The notes beneath the pieces are model-generated. The model ran no database searches, was not told where the DNA came from, and saw only the letters and a list, made by a program, of their open reading frames with translations. From Porticoccaceae bacterium (GTDB lineage: Bacteria; Pseudomonadota; Gammaproteobacteria; Pseudomonadales; Porticoccaceae), in assembly GCA_019090225.1 (NCBI GenBank), contig JAHRWI010000339.1, forward strand, positions 1-6,919: a DNA stretch of 6,919 nt. Direction: 5' to 3'. Positions 1-5,695 of this stretch are shown one piece after another; position 1 is the first letter of the stretch, and every line of letters begins with the position of its first letter. The translations under genes were made by a program, and so were the position numbers.

Positions 1-1454
1 TCGGCAATCACCAGGCTGGAGTAGTCTTTCCATTTGTCGGGATAACCAATCTTGGGCGTGAACAGAGCTAATTTGGCCAGGGCTTTTTCCCTGGTCTCCG
101 GGCTCATCCATTCCAGTTCTGAAATGGATGCTCGATAGGCCGCAATGAGATTATCGACCAGCTCAAGCATGCGGGCCTTGGCCTGGGGCGGGAAATGTTT
201 GGCCACATAAAGCTGGCCTAGTAATTCGCCCATATTGCTATTAATAGAGCTTATGGCCAGCTTCCATCGCGCTTGTTGCTGGGGTTGGCCGGAGAGGGTT
301 TTGTTGTAGAAATCGAAATGGGCCTGCTCAAAGGGCTTATTCAGGTAGGGCGCGTAGCTGACGAGAATATTAAAGCGTAGATAATTTTGCCAGCTCTTAA
401 GATCGACATCGGCGACCAGAGAATTCAAGGCTTCGAGGTAGGAGGGTTGGCGAACAATATATTGCTTCTCATCGCCAACGCCGAGACCTGAGGCGAAGGT
501 GTCAAAATTATACTGGCTTAGCAGCGCCTGCATTTGCTCGCGACTGCGTGGATTATAGGTTTTTTCGCTGTCTCGGTTATCGACCTTGGTCCAGTGGTGT
601 TCAGCGAGTCTGGTTTCGAGGGCGATGATTTCCCGAGCACTTTGTTCTGGTTCCGGCAGGTCTGCGAGGCTTAGTATTTCTACAATGAAATCCTGGTATT
701 TGTTGAGGATTTCCTGGCCACGTTCTGAGTCGTCAAAATAGTAATCGCGATCCGGCAGGCCCAGGCCCGATTGCGTTAAAAATACGGTGTAGCGGGTTGA
801 GTCTTTGTCGTCCTGACCGACCCAGAAGTTAAGCGGCGAGTCCACGCCAATGGAGTTGTAGGCAGCAAAAAGGGTGATGATGTCGTGGTGACTTTGGGTC
901 TGAGTAACAAAGTCCAACTCACGGGCGATGGGCGATAGCTGGCGCTGCCCTAATTCTTCTTCATTTAGCCAGGAGCGGTAAAAAGCGCCAATTTTTACTG
1001 TGGCTGCCCGGTTTGTTTCGGTTTCTGAACTGGCATGATCTTCGGCATTCTCCGTAGAGCTGTCCTTGGGGCTGGGCTCGGGGTCGCTCCTGGAATTGTT
1101 CCTGGAATTGCCCTCGTTCCGAGAGGCTGAGGATTCCTCAATAATAACCTGGAGTTGATTTAGGCTTTTTTCATGAAGGATATTGAACGAGCCCCATGAA
1201 GACTTATCAGCGGGGATTTCTGTGGTATCTAACCACTGGCCATTGGCATAGGCAAAAAAATCATCCTGAGGTCGAACGGAGGTGTCCATACCGGTCAAAT
1301 CTATTCCCGATTTAAGCGGTATTGAACGACTTGCAGAGTCACTCGTCGCGGTGGAATTGTTTGTTTCCGGTGATTCCCAATCAATACCGAACAGGAAGAC
1401 CAGTATGACCAGGGTGATGATCATTACCAGGAGGCGCAGGGGATAACTATTCAT
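1..1454 (-). CDS. M13-family (neprilysin/PepO-like) zinc metallopeptidase, N-terminal part
   Basis: This gene runs off the left edge, so only 484 N-terminal residues of a protein usually near 700 are visible. Family M13 enzymes are zinc endopeptidases that cut oligopeptides, in bacteria usually in the periplasm. Residues 7-24 form a hydrophobic segment after a short polar start, which fits a signal anchor; there is no lipobox cysteine. The M13 N-terminal signature follows at about 50-92 (GIDLTGMD, DDFFAYANGQW). QSGLGLPDRDYYF is at 228-240 and KIGYPDKWKDYSS at 468-480, both family hallmarks. The zinc site (HExxH, then ExxxD) and the NAYY substrate motif lie beyond the window, so catalytic competence cannot be checked. 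Residues 107-152 are a Ser/Asn/Glu-rich low-complexity insert between two conserved blocks. The start at 1454 is preceded by GAGAG with a 6-base gap. Family assignment is confident; the exact substrate is unknown. Confidence 0.95.
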   Translation of the reverse strand, partial: MNSYPLRLLVMIITLVILVFLFGIDWESPETNNSTATSDSASRSIPLKSGIDLTGMDTSVRPQDDFFAYANGQWLDTTEIPADKSSWGSFNILHEKSLNQLQVIIEESSASRNEGNSRNNSRSDPEPSPKDSSTENAEDHASSETETNRAATVKIGAFYRSWLNEEELGQRQLSPIARELDFVTQTQSHHDIITLFAAYNSIGVDSPLNFWVGQDDKDSTRYTVFLTQSGLGLPDRDYYFDDSERGQEILNKYQDFIVEILSLADLPEPEQSAREIIALETRLAEHHWTKVDNRDSEKTYNPRSREQMQALLSQYNFDTFASGLGVGDEKQYIVRQPSYLEALNSLVADVDLKSWQNYLRFNILVSYAPYLNKPFEQAHFDFYNKTLSGQPQQQARWKLAISSINSNMGELLGQLYVAKHFPPQAKARMLELVDNLIAAYRASISELEWMSPETREKALAKLALFTPKIGYPDKWKDYSSLVIA

Positions 1455-1570
1455 TATTAACTCTCACAGCTGGGTCTAGTTAAACTTTCAGTACGTTTGG
1501 GGTTTTGTGCTTAAGGGCCGTTAAATGTGTGGGTGTAGGTATGAGTATATGTATGGCCCTGCTATTTTGG

Positions 1571-1597
1571 TTTTAGACTCAGTGCTTTTGACTCAGT
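1571..1597. repeat. Spaced direct repeat, GACTCAGT twice, 14-base period
   Basis: TTTTAGACTCAGT (1571-1583) and TTTTGACTCAGT (1586-1597) are near-identical copies differing by one inserted A. They lie 117 to 143 bases upstream of the M13 peptidase start. They could be a tandem binding site for a regulator or a simple slippage duplication. Confidence 0.6.
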
Positions 1598-1633
1598 ACA
1601 GAGCAACAAAGTTCACGTAGAGGTCAAATAGCC

Positions 1634-1658
1634 TATGTATCAAAGTGATATGTATCAA
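1634..1658. repeat. Spaced direct repeat, TATGTATCAA twice, 15-base period
   Basis: TATGTATCAA occurs exactly at 1634-1643 and again at 1649-1658. On the minus strand each copy reads TTGATACATA and so contains a TTGATA, which resembles a -35 element. The repeat sits about 180 to 204 bases upstream of the peptidase start. No function can be assigned from sequence alone. Confidence 0.65.
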
Positions 1659-1677
1659 GGCAAAAAGATCGCAATAG

Positions 1678-1700
1678 AAAATCGGGCCTATAGCCCGGTT
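1678..1700 (-). terminator. Possible rho-independent terminator of the DoxX gene
   Basis: Read on the minus strand, an 8-pair stem (AACCGGGC with GCCCGATT, one G-T pair) closes a 5-base loop. The strand continues through TTTTCTATT, a short imperfect T-run that overlaps the base of the stem. It lies about 70 bases past the DoxX stop codon and upstream of the peptidase gene, a sensible place to end that transcript. The T-run is weak, so confidence is moderate. Confidence 0.45.
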
Positions 1701-1768
1701 AACGATGTAGACAAGGATGTTACAAGTTCTGCAGCAAAAACTTAAGTCAAAAAGGATTTAGATGCAGT

Positions 1769-2203
1769 TTACTCAGTCTTATTGTTGTTGCCGCCTAAAC
1801 TGAATGGGCCTGAACCTAGCCCAGCGATAACCAGCAAGCCACCCATAATACCGACGTTCTTCATAAACATGCGCATTTGCACGCCACCAGCATCTTCCAT
1901 ACCCCAGAAGCCGTGGAAAACAATGCTGACTGGGATCAGGAATAGAAAGATGATCAGGGCCGCTTCACTGGCTCGCCAACCCAGTAAAACCATCAGACCG
2001 CCACCGAGTTCGATAATAATAGTCAGCACCAGCAGTACATTGACCATAGGTAAACCTTTGCTGGCCATGTAGCCTGCGGTTCCAGCAAAGCCGGTGATTT
2101 TCATAAAACCTGCTGGGACAAAGACCATCGCAATTAAAATACGGCCGAGAAGAGGAGTAATCTGTTGTATAGCGTTTGGGACTAATGACAGGGAGTTATT
2201 CAT
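1769..2203 (-). CDS. DoxX-family inner-membrane protein
   Basis: This is a 144-residue hydrophobic protein of the DoxX/DoxD family, small four-helix membrane proteins of poorly defined function. Some relatives have been linked to thiosulfate-quinone oxidoreduction or to oxidative-stress complexes. Four membrane segments are visible at about 17-37, 52-73, 79-98 and 116-132. Typical family features are GRILIAMVFVPAGFMKI at the first helix, ELGGGLMVLLGW ending the second, a conserved HGFW at 97-100 before a polar loop, and MKNVGIMGGLL opening the fourth. The tail is short and polar. The start at 2203 is supported by GGAG 7 bases upstream and by helix 1 beginning at the usual distance. It stands alone, 222 bases from deaD and 314 from the peptidase gene, so the neighbours do not reveal its partner. 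The family call is firm; the specific role is unknown. Confidence 0.93.
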   Translation of the reverse strand: MNNSLSLVPNAIQQITPLLGRILIAMVFVPAGFMKITGFAGTAGYMASKGLPMVNVLLVLTIIIELGGGLMVLLGWRASEAALIIFLFLIPVSIVFHGFWGMEDAGGVQMRMFMKNVGIMGGLLVIAGLGSGPFSLGGNNNKTE

Positions 2204-2210
2204 GGTAAAT

Positions 2211-2214
2211 CTCC
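2211..2214 (-). promoter_or_regulatory. Ribosome binding site of the DoxX gene
   Basis: GGAG on the minus strand lies 7 bases before the ATG at 2203. It is the best Shine-Dalgarno match among the minus-strand genes of this window and it decides the start. Confidence 0.75.
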
Positions 2215-2308
2215 AAAGTTTATTGTTGGTTATGTTGGATTTGTTCCGTTGCCAGTGTAACTGCCTTTAGTCTGTTTGTGCGAGGTAGGTTTTAAGGGGT
2301 GCATGACA

Positions 2309-2344
2309 CTATTAACCCAACAATCATCACTGCCGGGTTAATAG
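2309..2344. repeat. 10-base perfect inverted repeat upstream of the DoxX gene
   Basis: CTATTAACCC (2309-2318) and GGGTTAATAG (2335-2344) are perfect reverse complements around a 16-base spacer. No T-run follows on either strand, so it does not look like an intrinsic terminator, although it lies about 80 bases past the deaD stop. Its position 106 to 141 bases upstream of the DoxX start would suit a dimeric regulator site. An mRNA 3'-end stabilising hairpin for deaD is the alternative. Confidence 0.55.
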
Positions 2345-2425
2345 CTCTAAGGTCTTTTGTGGTTTGGTCTTTGTGCTGTTGTAGCCAGGCCGGTAATTAT
2401 TGGTGAAGGTTTTTAGCCCCGGAGT

Positions 2426-4384
2426 CTAAGCGGATTTTTGATCCGTCTTACGGAGTGAAAGTTTGTTCTTTTTTTCGCTGGGGTTCTTTTTGGTATAGGT
2501 TTTCTTTTTCGGGCTGCTGGCTTTTTTAGCGGCTGGGGCATCATTTCGGACTGTGTTATTTTTACGAGCAGAACTTTCTTTACGGGCTGGTTTGTCCCTG
2601 GATGTGGACGTGTCACCAGCGGACGTCCTGCCGCCTGAGCTACTTCCGCCTTTCGAAGCCAGACTAAGCTTCATCGCTTGGTGACGGACACGCACTTTTT
2701 GTAAGTGCTGGAAAATTTCTTTGGGCATACCATCTGGCAGTTCTACAGTGCTGTAATCGTCGTTAATATCGATATGACCGATGTATTCAACTTCAATACC
2801 CGCCTCGTTAGCCAGTGCGCCGACAATGTCGCCGGGTTTAACGCCGTGACTATCGCCTGCTTCGAGGCGGTAGGAAACCATGCTGGTGTCACTATCCGTG
2901 CTCGCTTTTTTACGCTTTGAAGGTTTATCTGAAGATTGTGGCTTTTCATCTCGCCTCGAAGCGTGGTTTTTTTCAGTCCGTTCTTTTTTAGCCCCGTCCC
3001 TTCCTGGTCGGTCTTTTCGCGTCCTATCCCTGTCAGATCTGGAAGAACTTTTTGCATCAGGTAAGGGTTTGAATTTGGGAAATAAGGGTCGTTCTTTTTG
3101 TGCCTGCCAGACCAACGCCGCAGCGATTTCGCCGATATCGGTTTCGGTATCGTGAGCCAGTTGTTCTACTAGCTCGCGAAAACTACTCAAGTCCTGAGTC
3201 TGGATGTTTGCCATCAATTCAGTTTGGAAGCGCTCGACCCGCTGCTGGCCAACTTGCTCGCCTGAAGGCAGTGGCATGGCTTTTAATGGCTGCCGATTGG
3301 CCTTTTCAATGGCATTGAGGAGACGTCGCTCTTTGGGTGTGACAAAAAGAATCGCTTTGCCTTCTCGTCCGGCGCGGCCAGTACGACCAATGCGGTGCAC
3401 GTAGGATTCTGTGTCATAGGGGATATCAAAGTTAATCACGTGGCTGACCCGTTCAACGTCAAGCCCGCGAGCCGCGACATCGGTGGCCACAACAATATCG
3501 ATGTCGCCACGCTTAAAGCGGTTAACGGTCTTCTCACGCAGAGTCTGGCTTAAATCACCGTTCAGGGCGTAGGCAGAAAAGCCTCTGGCTTCAAGTTTTT
3601 CGGCAAGCTCAACCGTACTCGATTTGGTACGGACAAAGACCAGCATGCCGTCGAATTGTTCGACTTCAAGAATACGGGTCAGCGTGTCGAGCTTATGGCT
3701 GTGGTGAACAATCAGGTATTGCTGATCAATTTTTTCTACCGTTCTAGTTTTGCTAACGATACTAACTTCTTCAGCGTTGCCAATGTATTTCGCTGCAACG
3801 CGACGAATGGCGGGAGGCATGGTGGCTGAAAATAGCGCCCGCTGGCAGTTATCAGGCGCTTGACCCAGGATGGTTTCAATATCATCGATAAAACCCATGC
3901 GCAGCATTTCATCGGCTTCATCCAGTACCACCGTCTGGAGGTTTTCCAGTTTAAGGCTGCGGCGGCGTAGATGATCGAGAATACGCCCCGGTGTACCCAC
4001 GACGACATCGGCGCCCCGTTTCAAGGCGCGTAATTGCCCACTAATATCCTGGCCACCGTAGATGGGTGTTACATGAAAGTTTTTAATGTGGCGGGCATAG
4101 GACTGAAAAGCCTCAGCCACCTGAATGGCCAGTTCTCGCGTTGGTGCCAGCACCAGTATCTGGGGTTTACCTTTTTTAACATCGACACGGCTGAGCAGGG
4201 GCAAGGCAAAAGCAGCGGTCTTGCCGGTGCCGGTTTGGGCAACGCCCAAAAGATTTTTGCCCGCCAGCAAATGAGGGATGGCCTGAGCCTGAATGGGCGA
4301 CGGTTGCTCGTAACCCAGTCCGGTAATAGCTTTTAATACTGGATCGGATAGACCCAGGGTAGCGAATTCGATTGCTTCAGTCAT
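2426..4384 (-). CDS. deaD: ATP-dependent DEAD-box RNA helicase DeaD (CsdA)
   Basis: This 652-residue cytoplasmic RNA helicase unwinds short RNA duplexes using ATP. The E. coli homologue aids large-subunit ribosome assembly, mRNA decay and translation in the cold. All core motifs are intact: PSPIQ (28-32), AQTGTGKT (49-56), PTRELA (81-86), TPGR (131-134), DEAD (155-158), SAT (186-188), the motif V block (300-310) and HRIGRTGRAGR (330-340). A C-terminal RNA-binding domain of the DbpA/CsdA type spans about 503-576 (GVKPGDIVGALANEAGI). That domain identifies DeaD/CsdA rather than RhlE, RhlB or SrmB. An Arg/Lys/Asp-rich linker occupies about 443-500, and a Lys/Ser-rich disordered tail about 577-652 replaces the Arg/Gly-rich tail of E. 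coli. The start matches the conserved family N-terminus, yet no Shine-Dalgarno sequence precedes it. It follows yaiI by 86 bases but has its own -10 box. Confidence 0.97.
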   Translation of the reverse strand: MTEAIEFATLGLSDPVLKAITGLGYEQPSPIQAQAIPHLLAGKNLLGVAQTGTGKTAAFALPLLSRVDVKKGKPQILVLAPTRELAIQVAEAFQSYARHIKNFHVTPIYGGQDISGQLRALKRGADVVVGTPGRILDHLRRRSLKLENLQTVVLDEADEMLRMGFIDDIETILGQAPDNCQRALFSATMPPAIRRVAAKYIGNAEEVSIVSKTRTVEKIDQQYLIVHHSHKLDTLTRILEVEQFDGMLVFVRTKSSTVELAEKLEARGFSAYALNGDLSQTLREKTVNRFKRGDIDIVVATDVAARGLDVERVSHVINFDIPYDTESYVHRIGRTGRAGREGKAILFVTPKERRLLNAIEKANRQPLKAMPLPSGEQVGQQRVERFQTELMANIQTQDLSSFRELVEQLAHDTETDIGEIAAALVWQAQKERPLFPKFKPLPDAKSSSRSDRDRTRKDRPGRDGAKKERTEKNHASRRDEKPQSSDKPSKRKKASTDSDTSMVSYRLEAGDSHGVKPGDIVGALANEAGIEVEYIGHIDINDDYSTVELPDGMPKEIFQHLQKVRVRHQAMKLSLASKGGSSSGGRTSAGDTSTSRDKPARKESSARKNNTVRNDAPAAKKASSPKKKTYTKKNPSEKKNKLSLRKTDQKSA

Positions 4385-4437
4385 GACGTGTGCCGGGAGT
4401 GATAAGGCTGGATAAGGTCGGAGGCAACCTTCAGAGG
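4385..4437 (-). promoter_or_regulatory. deaD 5' leader, pyrimidine-rich, no Shine-Dalgarno
   Basis: If transcription starts about 7 bases past the -10 box, the leader is roughly 50 bases long. It has no purine-rich ribosome site in the 20 bases before the ATG (those bases are mostly C, T and A, including ACTCCC). It carries CCTTATC twice with a 10-base period (4401-4418 on the plus strand, as GATAAGG copies) and one CCTCC. E. coli csdA is also expressed under leader-dependent control, so this leader may be regulatory. That role is inferred. Confidence 0.45.
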
Positions 4438-4443
4438 GCGCGC

Positions 4444-4472
4444 ATTATACGCCTTATGAGATTGATTACACT
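4444..4472 (-). promoter_or_regulatory. Candidate sigma-70 promoter of deaD
   Basis: On the minus strand a perfect TATAAT occupies 4449-4444, within GGCGTATAATGCGCGCC. The -35 region at 17-base spacing is AGTGTA, a poor match that overlaps the yaiI stop codon. A perfect -10 box in the gap before deaD makes a dedicated promoter likely; the weak -35 suggests an activator or modest basal strength. Confidence 0.6.
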
Positions 4473-4923
4473 AACTTTTTCTATATTTAGCCAGTAGTCG
4501 ATCGAGAACATTGGCAAAGGCCTGCCTGTCCTGTTGGTTGAGCGGCGGCGGGCCACCGCGTACTTCGCCAATAGTGCGTAATTCTTCCATCAGGTCACGC
4601 ATGGCGAGGCGCTGTTTAATGTTGGCTTTGGTGTAGTGCTGGCCCCTGGGATTAATGGCCTGAGCGCCTTTGTCGATGGCCTCAGCGGCCAGAGGAATGT
4701 CAGCAGTGATAACCAGATCGCCGGGGTCGAGGGCCTGGATAATATGGTTGTCCGCGACATCAAAACCGCTGGCTACTTGAACACTTTTTATCCACGGCGA
4801 AGGCGGCACCTGTAGTGGCTGGTTGGCCACCAGAGTGGTCATCACTTCACTGCGCTGGGCTGCTCGATAAAGAATGTCCTTGATAACCCTGGGACAGGCA
4901 TCGGCATCGACCCATATTTTCAT
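4471..4923 (-). CDS. yaiI: YaiI/YqxD family protein (UPF0178, DUF188)
   Basis: This is a 150-residue cytoplasmic protein of the widespread UPF0178 family. Its biochemical role is not established; the family has been grouped with PIN-like nuclease folds. Family signatures are all present: MKIWVDADACP at the N-terminus, FDVADNHII (54-62), a glycine and aspartate pair in DPGDLVITADIPLA (66-79), NPRGQHYT (91-98) and the RGGPPP block (123-127). Acidic residues D6, D8, D55, D58 and D75 would make a plausible metal site by comparison with PIN-like enzymes. The frame stays open upstream to an ATG at 5130. I place the start at 4923 because the conserved family N-terminus begins there and the extension is low-complexity repeat sequence. 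The Shine-Dalgarno before 4923 is weak. It is divergent from clpB and lies upstream of deaD on the same strand. Confidence 0.93.
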   Translation of the reverse strand: MKIWVDADACPRVIKDILYRAAQRSEVMTTLVANQPLQVPPSPWIKSVQVASGFDVADNHIIQALDPGDLVITADIPLAAEAIDKGAQAINPRGQHYTKANIKQRLAMRDLMEELRTIGEVRGGPPPLNQQDRQAFANVLDRLLAKYRKS

Positions 4924-4963
4924 GTACTGAGACCATTGGCTGAGTAATGGGTGGTTAATCGGC

Positions 4964-4993
4964 GAGTAAATAGGTGAGTAAATAGGTGAGTAA
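4964..4993. repeat. 12-base tandem repeat, about 2.5 copies
   Basis: GAGTAAATAGGT is present exactly at 4964-4975 and 4976-4987, and a partial copy (GAGTAA) continues to 4993. The array lies 41 bases upstream of the yaiI start, inside its leader. Because the unit is a multiple of three it keeps the upstream frame open, reading as repeated YSPI. A replication-slippage origin is likely. Confidence 0.85.
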
Positions 4994-5185
4994 TAAATGC
5001 GTTGTGACGGAGTAATTAGTAGATGATAACGAAATGAAGAGTAAGTAGAAACCAGCTTGCAAATGTATTGTCCGTTGCAGCAAAGTCCCTCCAATAAATA
5101 AATGATTTTTGGAACGCTTGAGGGGCTCAAGCAGCATAATGGTCTCAGAATAAGTGCGGGCTAAATAATATAAGCACTGCTTGGC

Positions 5186-5220
5186 TCAATTGCCCGGCGA
5201 TTTGAGAGGGCGAGAATTGA
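5186..5220. other. Imperfect inverted repeat able to form a bulged hairpin
   Basis: TCAATT pairs with AATTGA and GCCC with GGGC, separated by a 3-base bulge and a 12-base loop. An alternative pairing (CTCAA with TTGAG) overlaps it. There is no T-run after either strand's hairpin, so it is not an obvious terminator. It may be chance folding in intergenic DNA. Confidence 0.3.
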
Positions 5221-5387
5221 AGTAATAAGGTTGAGTGAGGTGTCTGTTTTTCATGGTAACTTGGGAGATTTAAAGCTAACTGGCCTTTTTTGGACAGCTG
5301 AAGTATCGGTAATCTTAATAATAAAATTGAAGGATTCGCCACCACTATGTCTATGGGTTTAGTGACCATTTTCCATTGACGTTATTA

Positions 5388-5425
5388 GATATATGAGATG
5401 GATATATGAGATGGATATATGAGAT
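5388..5425. repeat. 13-base tandem repeat, three copies
   Basis: GATATATGAGATG is repeated at 5388-5400 and 5401-5413, with a third copy at 5414-5426 that differs only in its last base. It is an AT-rich minisatellite in the yaiI-clpB gap, about 270 bases upstream of the clpB start, and so outside the core promoter. Confidence 0.9.
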
Positions 5426-5618
5426 AGGGAAGTGTCCGGGCATTGCAAAGTCTATGACGTGTAGGTGTTCGTATAAGCAGTTGAGCCTTTAGAATAATTA
5501 GGGACGGACTTATTGCCGACTCGACGCGCACTACGACTATTTGTGACATATATGGCTGCTCAACTTGCGAAATCGCGTGCATTAAACATGATCTAAAGCA
5601 ATTATTATCATTTCGGTA

Positions 5619-5646
5619 ATTGTAAATGCCGCGTTAAGCCCCACAT
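5619..5646 (+). promoter_or_regulatory. Candidate sigma-32 heat-shock promoter of clpB
   Basis: ATTGTAA (5619-5625) resembles the sigma-32 -35 consensus CTTGAAA at five of seven positions. After a 13-base spacer, CCCCACAT (5639-5646) matches the -10 consensus CCCCATNT at all but one defined base. The spacing is right for sigma-32. Transcription would begin near 5653 and give a leader of about 40 bases. The placement directly before clpB, a known sigma-32 target in gammaproteobacteria, strengthens the call. Confidence 0.72.
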
Positions 5647-5685
5647 ATTGACCAGTCCTAATGGGTTTAATACAAGATTTGATGT

Positions 5686-5690
5686 GAGGG
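5686..5690 (+). promoter_or_regulatory. Ribosome binding site of clpB
   Basis: GAGGG ends 5 bases before the ATG at 5696. It supports this start, which also matches the conserved MR...RLT N-terminus of ClpB. Confidence 0.8.
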
Positions 5691-5695
5691 TTTAG

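Larger units (their letters stand above)
1455..1768. other. Intergenic region between DoxX gene and M13 peptidase gene
   Basis: This 314-base stretch holds no credible gene on either strand. It should contain the 3' end of the DoxX transcript and the promoter and leader of the peptidase gene. It carries a terminator-like hairpin near 1678-1700 and two pairs of short direct repeats, at 1571-1597 and 1634-1658. I could not find a convincing sigma-70 promoter for the peptidase. TTGATA occurs twice on the minus strand inside the 1634-1658 repeats, but no good -10 box follows at the right spacing. Confidence 0.6.
4924..5695. other. Long divergent intergenic region between yaiI and clpB
   Basis: This 772-base AT-rich stretch contains no gene I can support. 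Open frames on the minus strand at 5145-5369 and 5385-5582 encode unremarkable sequence with no usable ribosome site. What can be seen is a 12-base tandem repeat next to yaiI, a small perfect hairpin at 5116-5132 and an imperfect fold at 5186-5220. There is also a 13-base tandem repeat at 5388-5425, and a heat-shock type promoter just before clpB. It must also contain the yaiI promoter, which I could not place. Confidence 0.6.

Noticed and set aside
1782..2072. A 96-codon open frame antisense to the DoxX gene.
   Set aside because: The DoxX reading has clear membrane helices and a good ribosome site, and the opposite frame has none of this.
5116..5132. A 7-base perfect hairpin (GCTTGAG, CTCAAGC, 3-base loop) as a terminator or leader structure.
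   Set aside because: Neither strand has a T-run after it, and hairpins of this size are expected several times by chance.
4927..5148. An 11-base perfect inverted repeat (CTGAGACCATT and AATGGTCTCAG) bounding 222 bases next to yaiI, resembling a MITE.
   Set aside because: There is no target-site duplication, and a rough count gives about one such pair by chance within 500 bases across this window. A genome search for further copies would be needed to revive it.
5145..5369. Open frame of 74 codons on the minus strand in the yaiI-clpB gap.
   Set aside because: No usable ribosome site, no recognisable motif, and composition typical of intergenic DNA.
4964..5425. The two tandem arrays as a CRISPR or an origin with iterons.
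   Set aside because: The units are 12 and 13 bases in direct contact, without spacers, different from each other, and with no rep, cas or DnaA-box context.
5385..5582. Open frame of 65 codons on the minus strand overlapping the 13-base repeat.
   Set aside because: The C-terminus is made of repeat sequence, there is no ribosome site and no similarity that I recognise.
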